Assembly: GCA_946886065.1 (NCBI GenBank)
Contig: CAMPHU010000058.1
Coordinates: 1-22,500, forward strand
Source of the DNA: an uncultured Massilia sp.
GTDB taxonomy: Bacteria; Pseudomonadota; Gammaproteobacteria; Burkholderiales; Burkholderiaceae
Reading direction: 5' to 3'
Length of the DNA: 22,500 nt
In this document: one piece after another, positions 1 through 9,902 of the stretch
How the letters are laid out: every line of letters begins with the position of its first letter
How positions within the stretch are numbered: position 1 is the stretch's first letter
The notes under the pieces: generated by a model
What the model was told of the DNA's origin: nothing
What the model saw: only the letters and a program-made list of their open reading frames with translations
The model's database searches: none
Program-made: the position numbers and the translations under genes

Positions 1-1087
1 GGCGTAGCATCTTGGGCAGGCCCAGGTCGGCCGTGAACAGGAAGGCGGTCCAGCCGGCAAACCGCTGCTTGAGCGTCGTGCCCAGGGCCGAGTAGAAGGC
101 CACGGCCATCTCGTCCTGCGGCATGGTGGAGTCGCCGCGCACGCCGATCCGCTCGCCATAGGGCGGGTTGGTCAGCAGGATGCCCGGCTGGGAGGTCGGC
201 GGCGACACGTGCTGGGCCTCGATCTGCTTGAGCGGGACCTCGAACAGGATGCCGGCCACCTTCAGGTTATGGCGCGCCATGGCGACCATGTCGCCGGAGA
301 TGTCGGAACCGAAGATGGTCGGCTCGCTCGGCAGCGCATTAGCCTTGATCGAGGCCTTCATGTCCTGCCAGGCCTGGCGGTTGAAGTCGCGGAATTTTTC
401 GAAGGCGAAGCGGCGGCGCGCGCCGGGCGGAATTCCCTGCAGCATCTGGGCCGCTTCGACGAGGATGGTGCCGGAGCCGCACATCGGATCGAACAGCGGC
501 ACGCCCGGCTTCCAGCCGGCCACGCGCAGCATGCCCGCGGCCAGGTTCTCGCGCAGCGGCGCGTCGCCCGTCTCTTCGCGCCAGCCGCGCTTGAACAGCG
601 CTTCGCCCGAGGTGTCGAGGTAGATGATGAAGTTGCGCTGGTCGAGGAAACCGACGATGCGCATGTCCGGCTCGCGGGTGTTGACCGAAGGGCGCTTGTT
701 GAACTGGTCGCGGAAGCGGTCGCAGACGGCGTCCTTGATTTTCAGCGTGGTGAATTCCAGGCTCTTCAGCGGGGACTTCACGGCGGTGACGTCGACGCGG
801 ATGGTGTGCTCGGTGCCGAACCAGTCTTCCCAGGGCTGCTCGAGGACCAGGTCGTAGATGTCGTTTTCGTTGTTGTAGCTGCGCTGGCCCATGCGCATGA
901 GCACGCGGGAGGCGATGCGCGAATGCAGGTTGACCAGGTAGGCGTCCGTCAGGGAGCCGGAGCAGTGCACGCCGCCGGGGACCTGGTTGTGCACCTTGAG
1001 GGTGGTGCTGAGCTGGGCGATTTCGCCGAGTTCTTCGGCAAGCGCCGCTTCCATGCCGCGCGGGCATGGGCAAAAGTATGAGGCCAT
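1..1087 (-). CDS. THUMP-domain class I SAM-dependent RNA methyltransferase (RlmL-like), C-terminus outside window
   Basis: Partial gene: 362 codons are visible and the reading frame is still open at the left edge. The protein opens MASYFCPCPRGMEAALAEEL, typical of the N-terminal region of RlmL-type enzymes that methylate N2 of a guanine in 23S rRNA. Residues about 1-160 fit a ferredoxin-like plus THUMP RNA-binding module. The methyltransferase part shows the SAM-binding motif DPMCGSGTI at about 200-208 and the catalytic NPPYGERIG motif at about 307-315, the N-P-P-Y signature of amino-group methylation. The ATG at 1087 is the natural start because the conserved N-terminal motif begins there. 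E. coli RlmL is a two-domain fusion with RlmK; whether this one is fused cannot be seen. I found no clear promoter in the upstream gap. The family is secure; the exact target base is inferred. Confidence 0.88.
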   Translation of the reverse strand, partial: MASYFCPCPRGMEAALAEELGEIAQLSTTLKVHNQVPGGVHCSGSLTDAYLVNLHSRIASRVLMRMGQRSYNNENDIYDLVLEQPWEDWFGTEHTIRVDVTAVKSPLKSLEFTTLKIKDAVCDRFRDQFNKRPSVNTREPDMRIVGFLDQRNFIIYLDTSGEALFKRGWREETGDAPLRENLAAGMLRVAGWKPGVPLFDPMCGSGTILVEAAQMLQGIPPGARRRFAFEKFRDFNRQAWQDMKASIKANALPSEPTIFGSDISGDMVAMARHNLKVAGILFEVPLKQIEAQHVSPPTSQPGILLTNPPYGERIGVRGDSTMPQDEMAVAFYSALGTTLKQRFAGWTAFLFTADLGLPKMLR

Positions 1088-1182
1088 GAGGGGTACCCTT
1101 TGTCCGTTGAGAAACTATTGAGATAACGCGTCAGCAGCTCCTGCCGATGACGCTGCAACTTCTTATTTACCGCTAACCGTAA

Positions 1183-1295
1183 AACCGTCATCCCCGCGAA
1201 GGCGGGGACCCCAGTTTGCTCGCGTTTCCGTGGCTCAAGCACACACCAACTTAACGCAACGAACTTGGATCTCCACCTTCGCGGGGATGACGGTT
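1183..1295. repeat. REP-like inverted-repeat pair, copy 1
   Basis: Two arms of about 34 bases (1183-1216 and 1262-1295) face each other across a 45-base spacer. Each arm contains the small hairpin TCCCCGC-GAAG-GCGGGGA or a degenerate form of it, preceded by GTCA. The right arm carries a few substitutions in its inner half. The same arm sequence recurs near 7418 and 9763. It lies between the methyltransferase gene and hemJ, where it explains most of the non-coding sequence. It resembles repetitive extragenic palindromes arranged as paired units. Confidence 0.85.
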
Positions 1296-1299
1296 CACA

Positions 1300-1325
1300 G
1301 GCTGCGTATCGGAAGAAACGCAGCC
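1300..1325 (-). terminator. Hairpin downstream of hemJ, possible transcript end
   Basis: A perfect 8-bp stem (GGCTGCGT / ACGCAGCC) with a 10-base loop lies 14 bases after the hemJ stop codon on the minus strand. No T-run follows, so it is not a classical intrinsic terminator. It may mark or stabilise the 3' end of the proA-hemJ transcript together with the adjacent inverted-repeat pair. Confidence 0.35.
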
Positions 1326-1339
1326 AGTATTCATGCCGT

Positions 1340-1753
1340 TCAGAACGGCTTCACCACCACCAGAATCACAATCGCCAGCAGCAGCAGCACCGGCACTTCA
1401 TTGAAATACCGGAACCACTTGTGGCTGCGCGTATTGACCCCGCGTTCGAACTTTTTCAGCAGCGAGCCGCAGGCATGATGGTAGCCGATCGTCACCACCA
1501 CCAGCGCCAGCTTCGCGTGCAGCCAGCCGCCCTGGATGCCGTAGCCCAGCCACAGCCACAGGCCCAGCACCAGCGCCGGCACCATCAGGATCGTGGTGAA
1601 GCGGTACAGCCGCCGCCCCATGCCCAGCAGGCGTTCCACCACGGCCGGATTGCTCTCCTGCGCCAGGTTCACGAAGATCCGCGGCAGGTAGAACAGCCCG
1701 GCGAACCAGGAAGCGATGAAAACGATGTGCAGGGCCTTGATCCAAAGATACAT
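1340..1753 (-). CDS. hemJ: Protoporphyrinogen IX oxidase HemJ (CopD-like membrane protein)
   Basis: A 137-residue integral membrane protein. It opens MYLWIKALHIVFIASWFAGL, closely matching HemJ, with the conserved His at residue 9 in the first membrane segment and the LPR motif shortly after. About four hydrophobic segments are visible (residues about 5-25, 55-75, 80-100 and 118-135), which is the usual HemJ size and topology. HemJ catalyses oxidation of protoporphyrinogen IX to protoporphyrin IX in the inner membrane, the penultimate step of haem synthesis, in bacteria lacking HemG or HemY. It begins 14 bases after the proA stop and is probably co-transcribed with it. Some databases label the family only as CopD family or UPF0093; HemJ is the better call here. 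Confidence 0.88.
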   Translation of the reverse strand: MYLWIKALHIVFIASWFAGLFYLPRIFVNLAQESNPAVVERLLGMGRRLYRFTTILMVPALVLGLWLWLGYGIQGGWLHAKLALVVVTIGYHHACGSLLKKFERGVNTRSHKWFRYFNEVPVLLLLAIVILVVVKPF

Positions 1754-1767
1754 GCGAATCCTTATTC

Positions 1768-3033
1768 TTATTGACGCACTTCGCCGTGACCGAACACGAC
1801 GTACTTGAGCGAGGTAAGCCCTTCCAGCCCCACCGGGCCGCGCGCATGCAGCTTGTCGTTCGAGATGCCGATCTCCGCGCCCAGGCCATATTCGAAGCCG
1901 TCCGCGAAGCGGGTCGAGGCGTTCACCATCACCGAGGCCGAATCGACTTCCTTCAAGAAGCGCATCGCGCCGCTGAAGTCCTCGGTGATGATCGCGTCGG
2001 TGTGCTTCGACGAATAGGTATTGATATGGTCGATCGCCTCGTCGATGCCGGCGACGATCTTCACCGCCAGGATCGGCGCCAGGTATTCGGTGCTCCAGTC
2101 CTCGTCAGTGGCAGCCACGAGATGCGGATAGCCGGCCAGGATCGCGAAGCTCTCCGGATCGGCGCGCAGCTCGACCTCTTTGGTCTTGTACAGCTCCGCC
2201 AGGCGCGGCAGCACGCTTGCTGCGATCTCGCGCGACACCAGCAGGGTTTCCATGGTGTTGCAGGTGCCGTAGCGGTGGCACTTGGCGTTGAAGGCCACCG
2301 GCAGCGCCTTGTCCAGGTCGGCCTTGGCGTCGATGTAGACGTGGCAGATGCCGTCCAGGTGCTTGATCATCGGGACCGTCGACTCTTCCATCAAACGCGC
2401 GATCAGGCCCTTGCCGCCGCGCGGGACGATCACGTCCACGTACTGCGGCATGGTGATCAGGGCCCCGACGGCGGCGCGGTCGGTGGTGTCGACCACCTGC
2501 ACCGCCTCCAGCGGCAACCCGGCCTTCTGCAGGCCTTCGGCCACCAGCTTCGCCAGCGCGCGGTTGCAGTGGATCGCTTCCGAGCCGCCGCGCAAAATCG
2601 CCGCGTTGCCGCTCTTGATGCACAGGCCGGCCGCATCCACCGTCACGTTGGGACGCGCTTCGTAGATGATGCCGATCACGCCCAGCGGCACGCGCATCTG
2701 GCCCACCTGGATGCCGGTCGGGCGCACCTTCATGTTCGAGATTTCGCCGATCGGGTCCGGCAGCTCGGCGATCTGGCGCAGGCCGGTGACCATGGTGGCG
2801 ATGGCGGCGTCGGACAGGGCCAGGCGGTCCAGCAGCGCCGGCGCCAGGCCGTTCGCGCTGGCGGCGTCCAGGTCTTGCTGGTTGGCCGCGCGCAGCGCAT
2901 CGGCTTCGCGTTCGATCGCCTCGGCGATCAGGAGCAGCGCGCGGTTGCGGGTGGCGCCGTCGGCGCGCGCCATGGCGCGCGAGGCGGCCCGGGCCTGGCG
3001 GCCGAGGGTGTGCATGTGTGCGGTGATGTCCAT
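1768..3033 (-). CDS. proA: Glutamate-5-semialdehyde dehydrogenase (gamma-glutamyl phosphate reductase) ProA
   Basis: A 421-residue cytoplasmic enzyme of the second proline-synthesis step, reducing gamma-glutamyl phosphate to glutamate-5-semialdehyde with NADPH. The aldehyde-dehydrogenase-like fold is evident. It has [15 protein letters not shown] at about 121-135, [13 protein letters not shown] at about 141-153, IVPRGGKGL at about 202-210, and the catalytic cysteine C258 in [12 protein letters not shown]. Length is normal for ProA. The frame is open to a TTG at 3045, but the ATG at 3033 begins [15 protein letters not shown], which matches the family start, so I use 3033. A 76-base gap separates it from upstream holA with no obvious promoter or terminator, so it is likely read through from the leuS-lptE-holA unit. 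Confidence 0.96.
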   Translation of the reverse strand: MDITAHMHTLGRQARAASRAMARADGATRNRALLLIAEAIEREADALRAANQQDLDAASANGLAPALLDRLALSDAAIATMVTGLRQIAELPDPIGEISNMKVRPTGIQVGQMRVPLGVIGIIYEARPNVTVDAAGLCIKSGNAAILRGGSEAIHCNRALAKLVAEGLQKAGLPLEAVQVVDTTDRAAVGALITMPQYVDVIVPRGGKGLIARLMEESTVPMIKHLDGICHVYIDAKADLDKALPVAFNAKCHRYGTCNTMETLLVSREIAASVLPRLAELYKTKEVELRADPESFAILAGYPHLVAATDEDWSTEYLAPILAVKIVAGIDEAIDHINTYSSKHTDAIITEDFSGAMRFLKEVDSASVMVNASTRFADGFEYGLGAEIGISNDKLHARGPVGLEGLTSLKYVVFGHGEVRQ

Positions 3034-3109
3034 CGTGTCGTCCAATTGCGTTGAGATTCAGCGGTGCGGCGGGGCGGGGAAGCAAGCGGACGATCGGCCC
3101 AATGAAGGG

Positions 3110-4123
3110 CTAGCGCGCCACCTTCAGGGCAAGCTGCAGCATGGCATCCCACGCATCGCCCGCGAACTGCTTCGCGCGCAGGCCCTTGACCATCCGGTCC
3201 ACCTGCGCCGCATCCTGCAGCGCTGCCTCGAGCGTGCCGAGCGACACGCGGCGCAGCGCCGGTTCCATCATCCGCTCGCGCGGACCCCAGATCCGGTATT
3301 CCTTCAGCAGCGCGCCCAGCGGCCGCCCCTGACTCATCCCGGTCTTCAATTTTAGCAGTGTGCGGATTTCTTCACTGACCGCCCACAAAACCAGCGGCAG
3401 CGCCTCGCCCTCGCCCTTCAGTCCTTCCAGCATGCGCGCCAGGCGCGCCGGGTCGCCCGTCAGCATCGCTTCGGACAGCTTGAACACGTCGTAGCGCGCC
3501 ACGTTCAGCACGGCGTCGTGCACCTGCTCGAAACTCAGCTTGCCCGGCTCGTACAGCAGCCCGAGCTTCTGGATTTCCTGGTGCGCCGCCAGCAGATTGC
3601 CTTCCACGCGGTCGGCGATGAAGTCCAGGCTCTGGCGCTCGGCGCTCTGCCCCTGGTTTGAGAGCCGCATGCCGATCCAGCCCGGCAGCTGCGCCCTCTC
3701 GATGTTCGGGATCTCGATGTAGACCGCCGCCTGCTGCAGCGCGGTCACCCACGCGGCCTTGGCGGTCTGCCAGTCCAGCTTGGGCAAGGTGATCAGGGTC
3801 AGGTTGTCCGGGCTGAGGTCCTTGGCATAGCTCTGCAGGGCGGCGCTGCCGTCCTTGCCCGGCTTGCCGCCCGGGATGCGCAGCTCGATCAGCTTCTTGT
3901 CGCCGAACAGGGACAAGGCCTGGTTGGCCGCCAGCAGTTCGCCCCACTTGAAACTGCGCTCGACCGTGAGCACGTCGCGCTCGGTGTAGCCCTGGGCGCG
4001 CGCGGCCTTGCGGATGCGGTCGGCCGCTTCCAGCGCCAGCAAATGCTCGTCGCTGGTGATCACGTACAGCGGCGCCAGGCCCTTTGCCAGCTGTCCTTCG
4101 AGCGCTTCAAGCCGCAACTGCAT
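3110..4123 (-). CDS. holA: DNA polymerase III delta subunit HolA
   Basis: A 337-residue protein matching the clamp-loader delta subunit, which opens the beta sliding clamp. The N-terminus (MQLRLEALEGQLAKGLAPLY, then VITSDEHLLALEAADRIRKA) matches the HolA AAA-like domain, which lacks a functional nucleotide-binding P-loop. The middle and C-terminal helical domains are present, including ALPLVLWAVSEEIRTLL at about 240-256 and a helical collar region near the end. Length is close to the E. coli protein (343 residues). It begins 12 bases after the lptE stop. Clustering of holA behind leuS and lptE is a classic conserved arrangement in proteobacteria and supports the call. Confidence 0.95.
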   Translation of the reverse strand: MQLRLEALEGQLAKGLAPLYVITSDEHLLALEAADRIRKAARAQGYTERDVLTVERSFKWGELLAANQALSLFGDKKLIELRIPGGKPGKDGSAALQSYAKDLSPDNLTLITLPKLDWQTAKAAWVTALQQAAVYIEIPNIERAQLPGWIGMRLSNQGQSAERQSLDFIADRVEGNLLAAHQEIQKLGLLYEPGKLSFEQVHDAVLNVARYDVFKLSEAMLTGDPARLARMLEGLKGEGEALPLVLWAVSEEIRTLLKLKTGMSQGRPLGALLKEYRIWGPRERMMEPALRRVSLGTLEAALQDAAQVDRMVKGLRAKQFAGDAWDAMLQLALKVAR

Positions 4124-4135
4124 TACGCGTTCACC

Positions 4136-4645
4136 TCAGCCAGCCACCGGCTTGATCGCGGCCAGCCGGCGCAGGATCTGCTGCACCAGGTCGGCCTGCA
4201 TGTCGCGGTAGAGCAGCGCTTCTTCCGATTCCTTGGCCAGCACCTGGCTTTCGTCGAAAGCGATGTTGCGGCGCAGGGTCAGCTCGGTGGGCGCCAGCAG
4301 TTCGCGGTTGTTGGCGTCGCGCACCCGGAACACCAGGGTATAGCTCAGCGTGTATTCGCGCACCCGGCCCAGGCTGTTGAGCGAGAGGATGGTCTTGCCG
4401 CGCGACTCGGCCAGCACGTCGAACAAGGCCTGCGCCCTGGACGCGTCCGACTCGATGCGCACGGTTTCGGCCGCGCGCAGGTTGCGCTTGAGCTCAGTGC
4501 CCAGCGGCGAGGTCTCCGGGAAGGACAGCCAGATGCTCTGGAACGGCAGGTTGTACTGGCCGTTCGTACCGCGCAGCTGGAAGCCGCAGCCCGCGAGGAC
4601 CGCCGCCGCCAGCACCACACTTACCAGGGTCTTGAATGCGCGCAT
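4136..4645 (-). CDS. lptE: LPS-assembly lipoprotein LptE
   Basis: A 169-residue outer-membrane lipoprotein. The signal peptide MRAFKTLVSVVLAAAVLAGC ends in a lipobox (LAGC), so lipidation is expected at Cys20. The mature protein opens CGFQLRG, the hallmark of LptE (formerly RlpB). LptE plugs the LptD barrel and helps insert LPS into the outer leaflet. Its partner lptD is also in this window, in another operon. The gene starts 4 bases after the leuS stop and ends 12 bases before holA, so the three are almost certainly one transcript. Confidence 0.94.
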   Translation of the reverse strand: MRAFKTLVSVVLAAAVLAGCGFQLRGTNGQYNLPFQSIWLSFPETSPLGTELKRNLRAAETVRIESDASRAQALFDVLAESRGKTILSLNSLGRVREYTLSYTLVFRVRDANNRELLAPTELTLRRNIAFDESQVLAKESEEALLYRDMQADLVQQILRRLAAIKPVAG

Positions 4646-4649
4646 TCGC

Positions 4650-7333
<2,684 letters not shown>

Positions 7334-7387
7334 CTGGTTCGTTTTGCACTGCGGCGAAGTGCGATGCCGTAGGGATAAGCAAGCGCT

Positions 7388-7409
7388 GTGGCCTTGTCTT
7401 TAAGGCCAC
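7388..7409. other. Perfect 8-bp stem-loop between barstar-like gene and leuS
   Basis: GTGGCCTT and AAGGCCAC flank a 6-base loop. No T-run follows on either strand. It sits after the bamE-dapB-barstar unit and before the leuS promoter, so it may help end or stabilise the upstream transcript. Confidence 0.4.
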
Positions 7410-7417
7410 AAACGCCA

Positions 7418-7451
7418 AACCGTCATCGCCGCGAAGGCGGGGATGACGGTT
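7418..7451. repeat. REP-like repeat, single fused palindromic copy
   Basis: A 34-base palindrome: 10-bp outer arms AACCGTCATC / GATGACGGTT are perfect, then one G-G mismatch, then CCGC-GAAG-GCGG. It shares the GTCAT head and GAAG loop of the paired repeats near 1183 and 9763. Here the two heads enclose one hairpin core, as if two facing arms had been fused by loss of the spacer. It may also act as the 3' end of the bamE-dapB-barstar transcript. Confidence 0.75.
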
Positions 7452-7489
7452 TTAGGGGTAACAGCGGGGTCTTGAGGCCGGTAGCCGGC

Positions 7490-7816
7490 TTAGCGCAGCA
7501 CCAGTTCGAGCGCCGGCTTCTCGCCGTAATCCTCATAACGCTCATTGATCCCGCCCACGCAGAACGCGATCTCTTCCAGCAAATCCGGCGCCGCCGCCTT
7601 CATCTTGTCGGCATCGGCAATGACGATCTCCAGCACCTCGTTCGGCTTGAGCCGGAACTTGGTCATGTTTTCCTCGTCCCGCAAATAGCTCATGCAGTCG
7701 ACCCAGGCGTCGATCGAATCCGCATACGACTCCGGAAAGCCGAACGCGCGCCGGCTCTCGGCGTGGAAGGAGGCCTCGTCGACGATGGCCGCGCCGTTCA
7801 GTTCCGCGACTGCCAT
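7490..7816 (-). CDS. Barstar-family protein (RNase inhibitor fold), no RNase partner visible
   Basis: A 108-residue small acidic protein. The segment FGFPESYADSIDAWVDCMSYL aligns with the barnase-binding helix of barstar ([20 protein letters not shown]). Asp36 and Asp40 here fall at the positions of barstar Asp35 and Asp39, which contact the barnase active site. The N-terminal strand (AELNGAAIVDEASFHAESRR) also fits, and the C-terminus ends in a predicted strand. It starts 1 base after the dapB stop, so it is translated as part of the bamE-dapB unit. No barnase-like guanyl-specific RNase is in the window. The fold assignment is good; the role and target are unknown. Confidence 0.8.
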   Translation of the reverse strand: MAVAELNGAAIVDEASFHAESRRAFGFPESYADSIDAWVDCMSYLRDEENMTKFRLKPNEVLEIVIADADKMKAAAPDLLEEIAFCVGGINERYEDYGEKPALELVLR

Positions 7817-7817
7817 A

Positions 7818-8630
7818 TCAGGCCTTCAGCCCCAGCACGTCCTGCATGTCGTACAGGCCGTTCGGCTTGCCCGCCAGGAAGCGCGCGGCGCGCAGCGAGC
7901 CGTGGGCGTAGGTCACGCGGCTGCTCGACTTGTGGCTGATCTCGATGCGTTCGCCCGTGCCCAGGAACATCACGGTGTGGTCGCCCACCACGTCGCCGCC
8001 GCGCACGGTGGCGAAGCCGATGGTCGACGGATCGCGCTCTCCGGTCACGCCTTCGCGGCCGTAGACGGCGCATTCCTTCAGGTCGCGCCCCAAAGCATCC
8101 GCGATCACCTCGCCCATCTTGAGCGCGGTGCCCGAGGGCGCATCCACCTTGTGGCGGTGGTGCGCCTCGACGATCTCGATGTCGTAGCCTTCCGAGAAGC
8201 TCCTGGCCGCCATTTCCAACAGCTTGAGAGTCACGTTCACGCCCACGCTCATGTTCGGGGCGAACACCACGGCGGTCTTTTCAGCGGCGGCGCGGATCGC
8301 GGCCTTGCCGGCCTCGTCGAAGCCGGTGGTGCCGATCACCATCTGCTTGCCGTTGGCGGCGCAGTATTCCAGGTGATGCAGGGTGCCTTCCGGACGGGTG
8401 AAGTCGATCAGGATGTCGGCCTTGGCCAGGCCGGCCGCCAGGTCGGACTGGATGACCACGCCGGTCAGCTGGCCGGCGAAGGCGCCGGCGTCCATGCCGA
8501 TGGACGGCGAACCGGCGACGTCCAGCGCGCCCGCCAGCTCCGCGTCCGGCGCGGCCTGGATGGCTTCGATCAGCATGCGGCCCATGCGGCCGCTGGCGCC
8601 GGCGACGGCGATCTTGAGCGGCGCGCTCAT
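7818..8630 (-). CDS. dapB: 4-hydroxy-tetrahydrodipicolinate reductase DapB
   Basis: A 270-residue cytoplasmic oxidoreductase of the diaminopimelate/lysine pathway, providing meso-DAP for peptidoglycan. The N-terminal Rossmann motif VAGASGRMG is at 9-17. The catalytic and substrate motif [15 protein letters not shown] spans about 155-169, with H157, H158 and K161 as the expected catalytic and binding residues. GTTGF (about 100-104) and the [10 protein letters not shown] segment (about 123-132) are also typical. Its ATG overlaps the bamE stop as ATGA (4 bases), implying translational coupling, and the barstar-like gene follows 1 base after its stop. Confidence 0.97.
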   Translation of the reverse strand: MSAPLKIAVAGASGRMGRMLIEAIQAAPDAELAGALDVAGSPSIGMDAGAFAGQLTGVVIQSDLAAGLAKADILIDFTRPEGTLHHLEYCAANGKQMVIGTTGFDEAGKAAIRAAAEKTAVVFAPNMSVGVNVTLKLLEMAARSFSEGYDIEIVEAHHRHKVDAPSGTALKMGEVIADALGRDLKECAVYGREGVTGERDPSTIGFATVRGGDVVGDHTVMFLGTGERIEISHKSSSRVTYAHGSLRAARFLAGKPNGLYDMQDVLGLKA

Positions 8631-9235
8631 GGCTGGATCACCGGCGCACCGCCGACCTTGGCCGGTTCGACCGGGCGGGTTGCAGCCGTTTTCTTCGGGA
8701 CCTTGGCCGGGCCGGCGATGCGGTCGATGTAGTCGCGCTCGCTCGGCAGGTTGCCGCCTTCGAAGCGCTCGACCACGTTGTCCTTGAAGTAGACGGTCAC
8801 GCGGCTGGTGGTCAGCTCGCCGTTGCCGCGCGCGAGGTAGAACGGGTAGTCCCAGCGGTCCGCGTGGAAGGCGTCGGTCAGCAGCGGGCTGCCGAGGATG
8901 AAGCGCACCTGGTCGCGGGTCTGGCCGACCTTCAGCTGGGCCAGCATCTCCTGGGAGACGAAGTTACCTTGCTGGATGTCCGGACGGTAGGGCGAGAACA
9001 CCCACAGGAACTTCTGCAGCTTGGTGACCTGGGTGGTCTGCGCGCCCGCGTTGGCGGCGGCGGCCGATTTTTCGGCAGCGGCGGCGGCGGCGACCGGGTC
9101 CGTATTCACCGGCGCTGCCGGACGCGTCTGGTTGCGCCAGCTGGCGCAGCCCGAGAGCATCAGGGTGCACGCGAGGCCTGCCGCGAGGGCAGCCCGGGCA
9201 GAGAATCGATGAAAAACGGCATGTTTGACGCGCAT
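8627..9235 (-). CDS. bamE: Outer-membrane protein assembly factor BamE
   Basis: A 202-residue lipoprotein subunit of the BAM complex that inserts beta-barrel proteins. The N-terminus [20 protein letters not shown] leads into a hydrophobic stretch ending in the lipobox LSGC, with lipidation expected at Cys30. An Ala-rich linker (about 40-65) precedes the BamE/SmpA domain. That domain shows [30 protein letters not shown] and [11 protein letters not shown], then [16 protein letters not shown]. coli BamE is only 113 residues; the extra length here is the linker plus a basic, Pro/Ala-rich tail of about 30 residues. The frame is open to 9289, but the ATG at 9235 places a proper signal peptide first. 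It is divergent from fur, a known conserved pairing (omlA/fur). Confidence 0.93.
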   Translation of the reverse strand: MRVKHAVFHRFSARAALAAGLACTLMLSGCASWRNQTRPAAPVNTDPVAAAAAAEKSAAAANAGAQTTQVTKLQKFLWVFSPYRPDIQQGNFVSQEMLAQLKVGQTRDQVRFILGSPLLTDAFHADRWDYPFYLARGNGELTTSRVTVYFKDNVVERFEGGNLPSERDYIDRIAGPAKVPKKTAATRPVEPAKVGGAPVIQP

Positions 9236-9242
9236 AGATAAC

Positions 9243-9267
9243 CTCAAAACGTTTGAGCGGGAGCTCC
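9243..9267. promoter_or_regulatory. Two adjacent palindromes in the bamE/fur promoter region (candidate operator)
   Basis: CTCAAA-ACG-TTTGAG (9243-9257) is followed two bases later by the perfect palindrome GGAGCTCC (9260-9267). The first overlaps the proposed fur -35 box. It does not resemble a Fur box. No regulator can be named from the sequence. Confidence 0.35.
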
Positions 9268-9283
9268 AAAACGCTATATCATA
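9253..9283. promoter_or_regulatory. Overlapping divergent promoters for fur (+) and bamE (-)
   Basis: For fur: TTGAGC at 9253-9258, an 18-base spacer, and TATCAT at 9277-9282. TATATC at 9275 with a 16-base spacer is an alternative. For bamE on the minus strand: TATGAT at 9278-9283, without a good -35. The two -10 boxes occupy nearly the same bases, so the promoters probably compete. Confidence 0.5.
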
Positions 9284-9313
9284 AAGCACTCCGCCAAACT
9301 ACGAGCAACAAAC

Positions 9314-9742
9314 ATGAGTAACAACCCGACCGACCTGAAGGCCAGCGGCCTGAAGGCTACCCTGCCGCGACTGAAAATCCTGGAGATTTTCCAGAACAGC
9401 GAAGTGCGGCACCTGACGGCGGAAGACGTCTACAAGATTCTGCTGGCCGATAACATGGACGTGGGCCTGGCGACCGTCTACCGGGTGCTGACCCAGTTCG
9501 AGCAGGCTGGCCTGCTCAACCGTAACCACTTCGAGACGGGCAAGGCCATCTACGAGCTGAACGCCGGCTCGCACCATGACCACCTGGTGTGCCTGGATTG
9601 CGGGCATGTCGAGGAGTTCTACGACGAAGAGATCGAGTCGCGCCAGCACAAGATCGCGACCGAGCGTGGGTACAAGATTGCCGAGCATGCGCTGGCGATC
9701 TACGGTAACTGCGTGAAGGTGAATTGTCCGAGGAAGCAGTAA
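9314..9742 (+). CDS. fur: Ferric uptake regulator Fur
   Basis: A 142-residue metal-dependent repressor controlling iron acquisition. The winged-helix domain covers about 1-84, with the recognition-helix region DVGLATVYRVLTQFEQAGL at 49-67. The regulatory metal site includes His33 and the HHDH cluster at 87-90, with H125 downstream. A structural zinc site is indicated by C93-x2-C96 and C133/C138. All residues expected for a true Fur (rather than Zur or PerR) are visible, including HHDHLVCLDCG. It is divergent from bamE and convergent with hrcA. The SD sequence before the ATG is poor. Confidence 0.97.
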   Translation: MSNNPTDLKASGLKATLPRLKILEIFQNSEVRHLTAEDVYKILLADNMDVGLATVYRVLTQFEQAGLLNRNHFETGKAIYELNAGSHHDHLVCLDCGHVEEFYDEEIESRQHKIATERGYKIAEHALAIYGNCVKVNCPRKQ

Positions 9743-9762
9743 ATACGCTTTGGCTGTGCGGC

Positions 9763-9875
9763 GAACTTGGGTCCCCGCCTGCGCGGGGATGACGTGCTAG
9801 AGCAGGTAGCCCAGATCGCTTATCGTCGTCCGCAGCCTTTGAACGTCATCCCCGCGAAGGCGGGGACCCAAGTTC
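9763..9875. repeat. REP-like inverted-repeat pair, copy 2 (opposite polarity to copy 1)
   Basis: Two 33-base arms (9763-9795 and 9843-9875) are inverted repeats differing at one base (CTGCG versus CTTCG), separated by 47 bases. The arm sequence is the same as near 1183, but the order of arms is reversed, so the GGGACCC-side ends face outward here and the GTCAT heads face inward. It lies in the fur 3' region, between fur and hrcA. Confidence 0.88.
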
Positions 9876-9877
9876 AG

Positions 9878-9902
9878 AAGCACGCCACGAGCGTGTTTTT
9901 TT
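9878..9902 (+). terminator. Intrinsic terminator of fur
   Basis: Stem CACGC / GCGTG with a 5-base loop (9881-9895) can extend by A-U and G-U pairs, and is followed by seven T (9896-9902). The T-run overlaps the hrcA stop codon on the other strand. This is a plausible Rho-independent terminator for plus-strand fur transcripts. Confidence 0.68.

Noticed and set aside
949..1242. Minus-strand 97-codon frame including the peptide VPAFAGMTV
   Set aside because: VPAFAGMT is the translation of the GC-rich repeat and appears in many spurious frames. The remainder overlaps the methyltransferase gene.
1771..3054. Plus-strand open frame opposite proA
   Set aside because: Antisense shadow of proA, with low-complexity translation.
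9284..9291. AGCACTC half-site resembling CIRCE in the bamE/fur gap
   Set aside because: Only one half is present; the inverted partner at the expected distance is missing.
9763..9875. Possible CRISPR-like repeat-spacer-repeat
   Set aside because: Only two arms, inverted rather than direct, with no further units and no cas genes.
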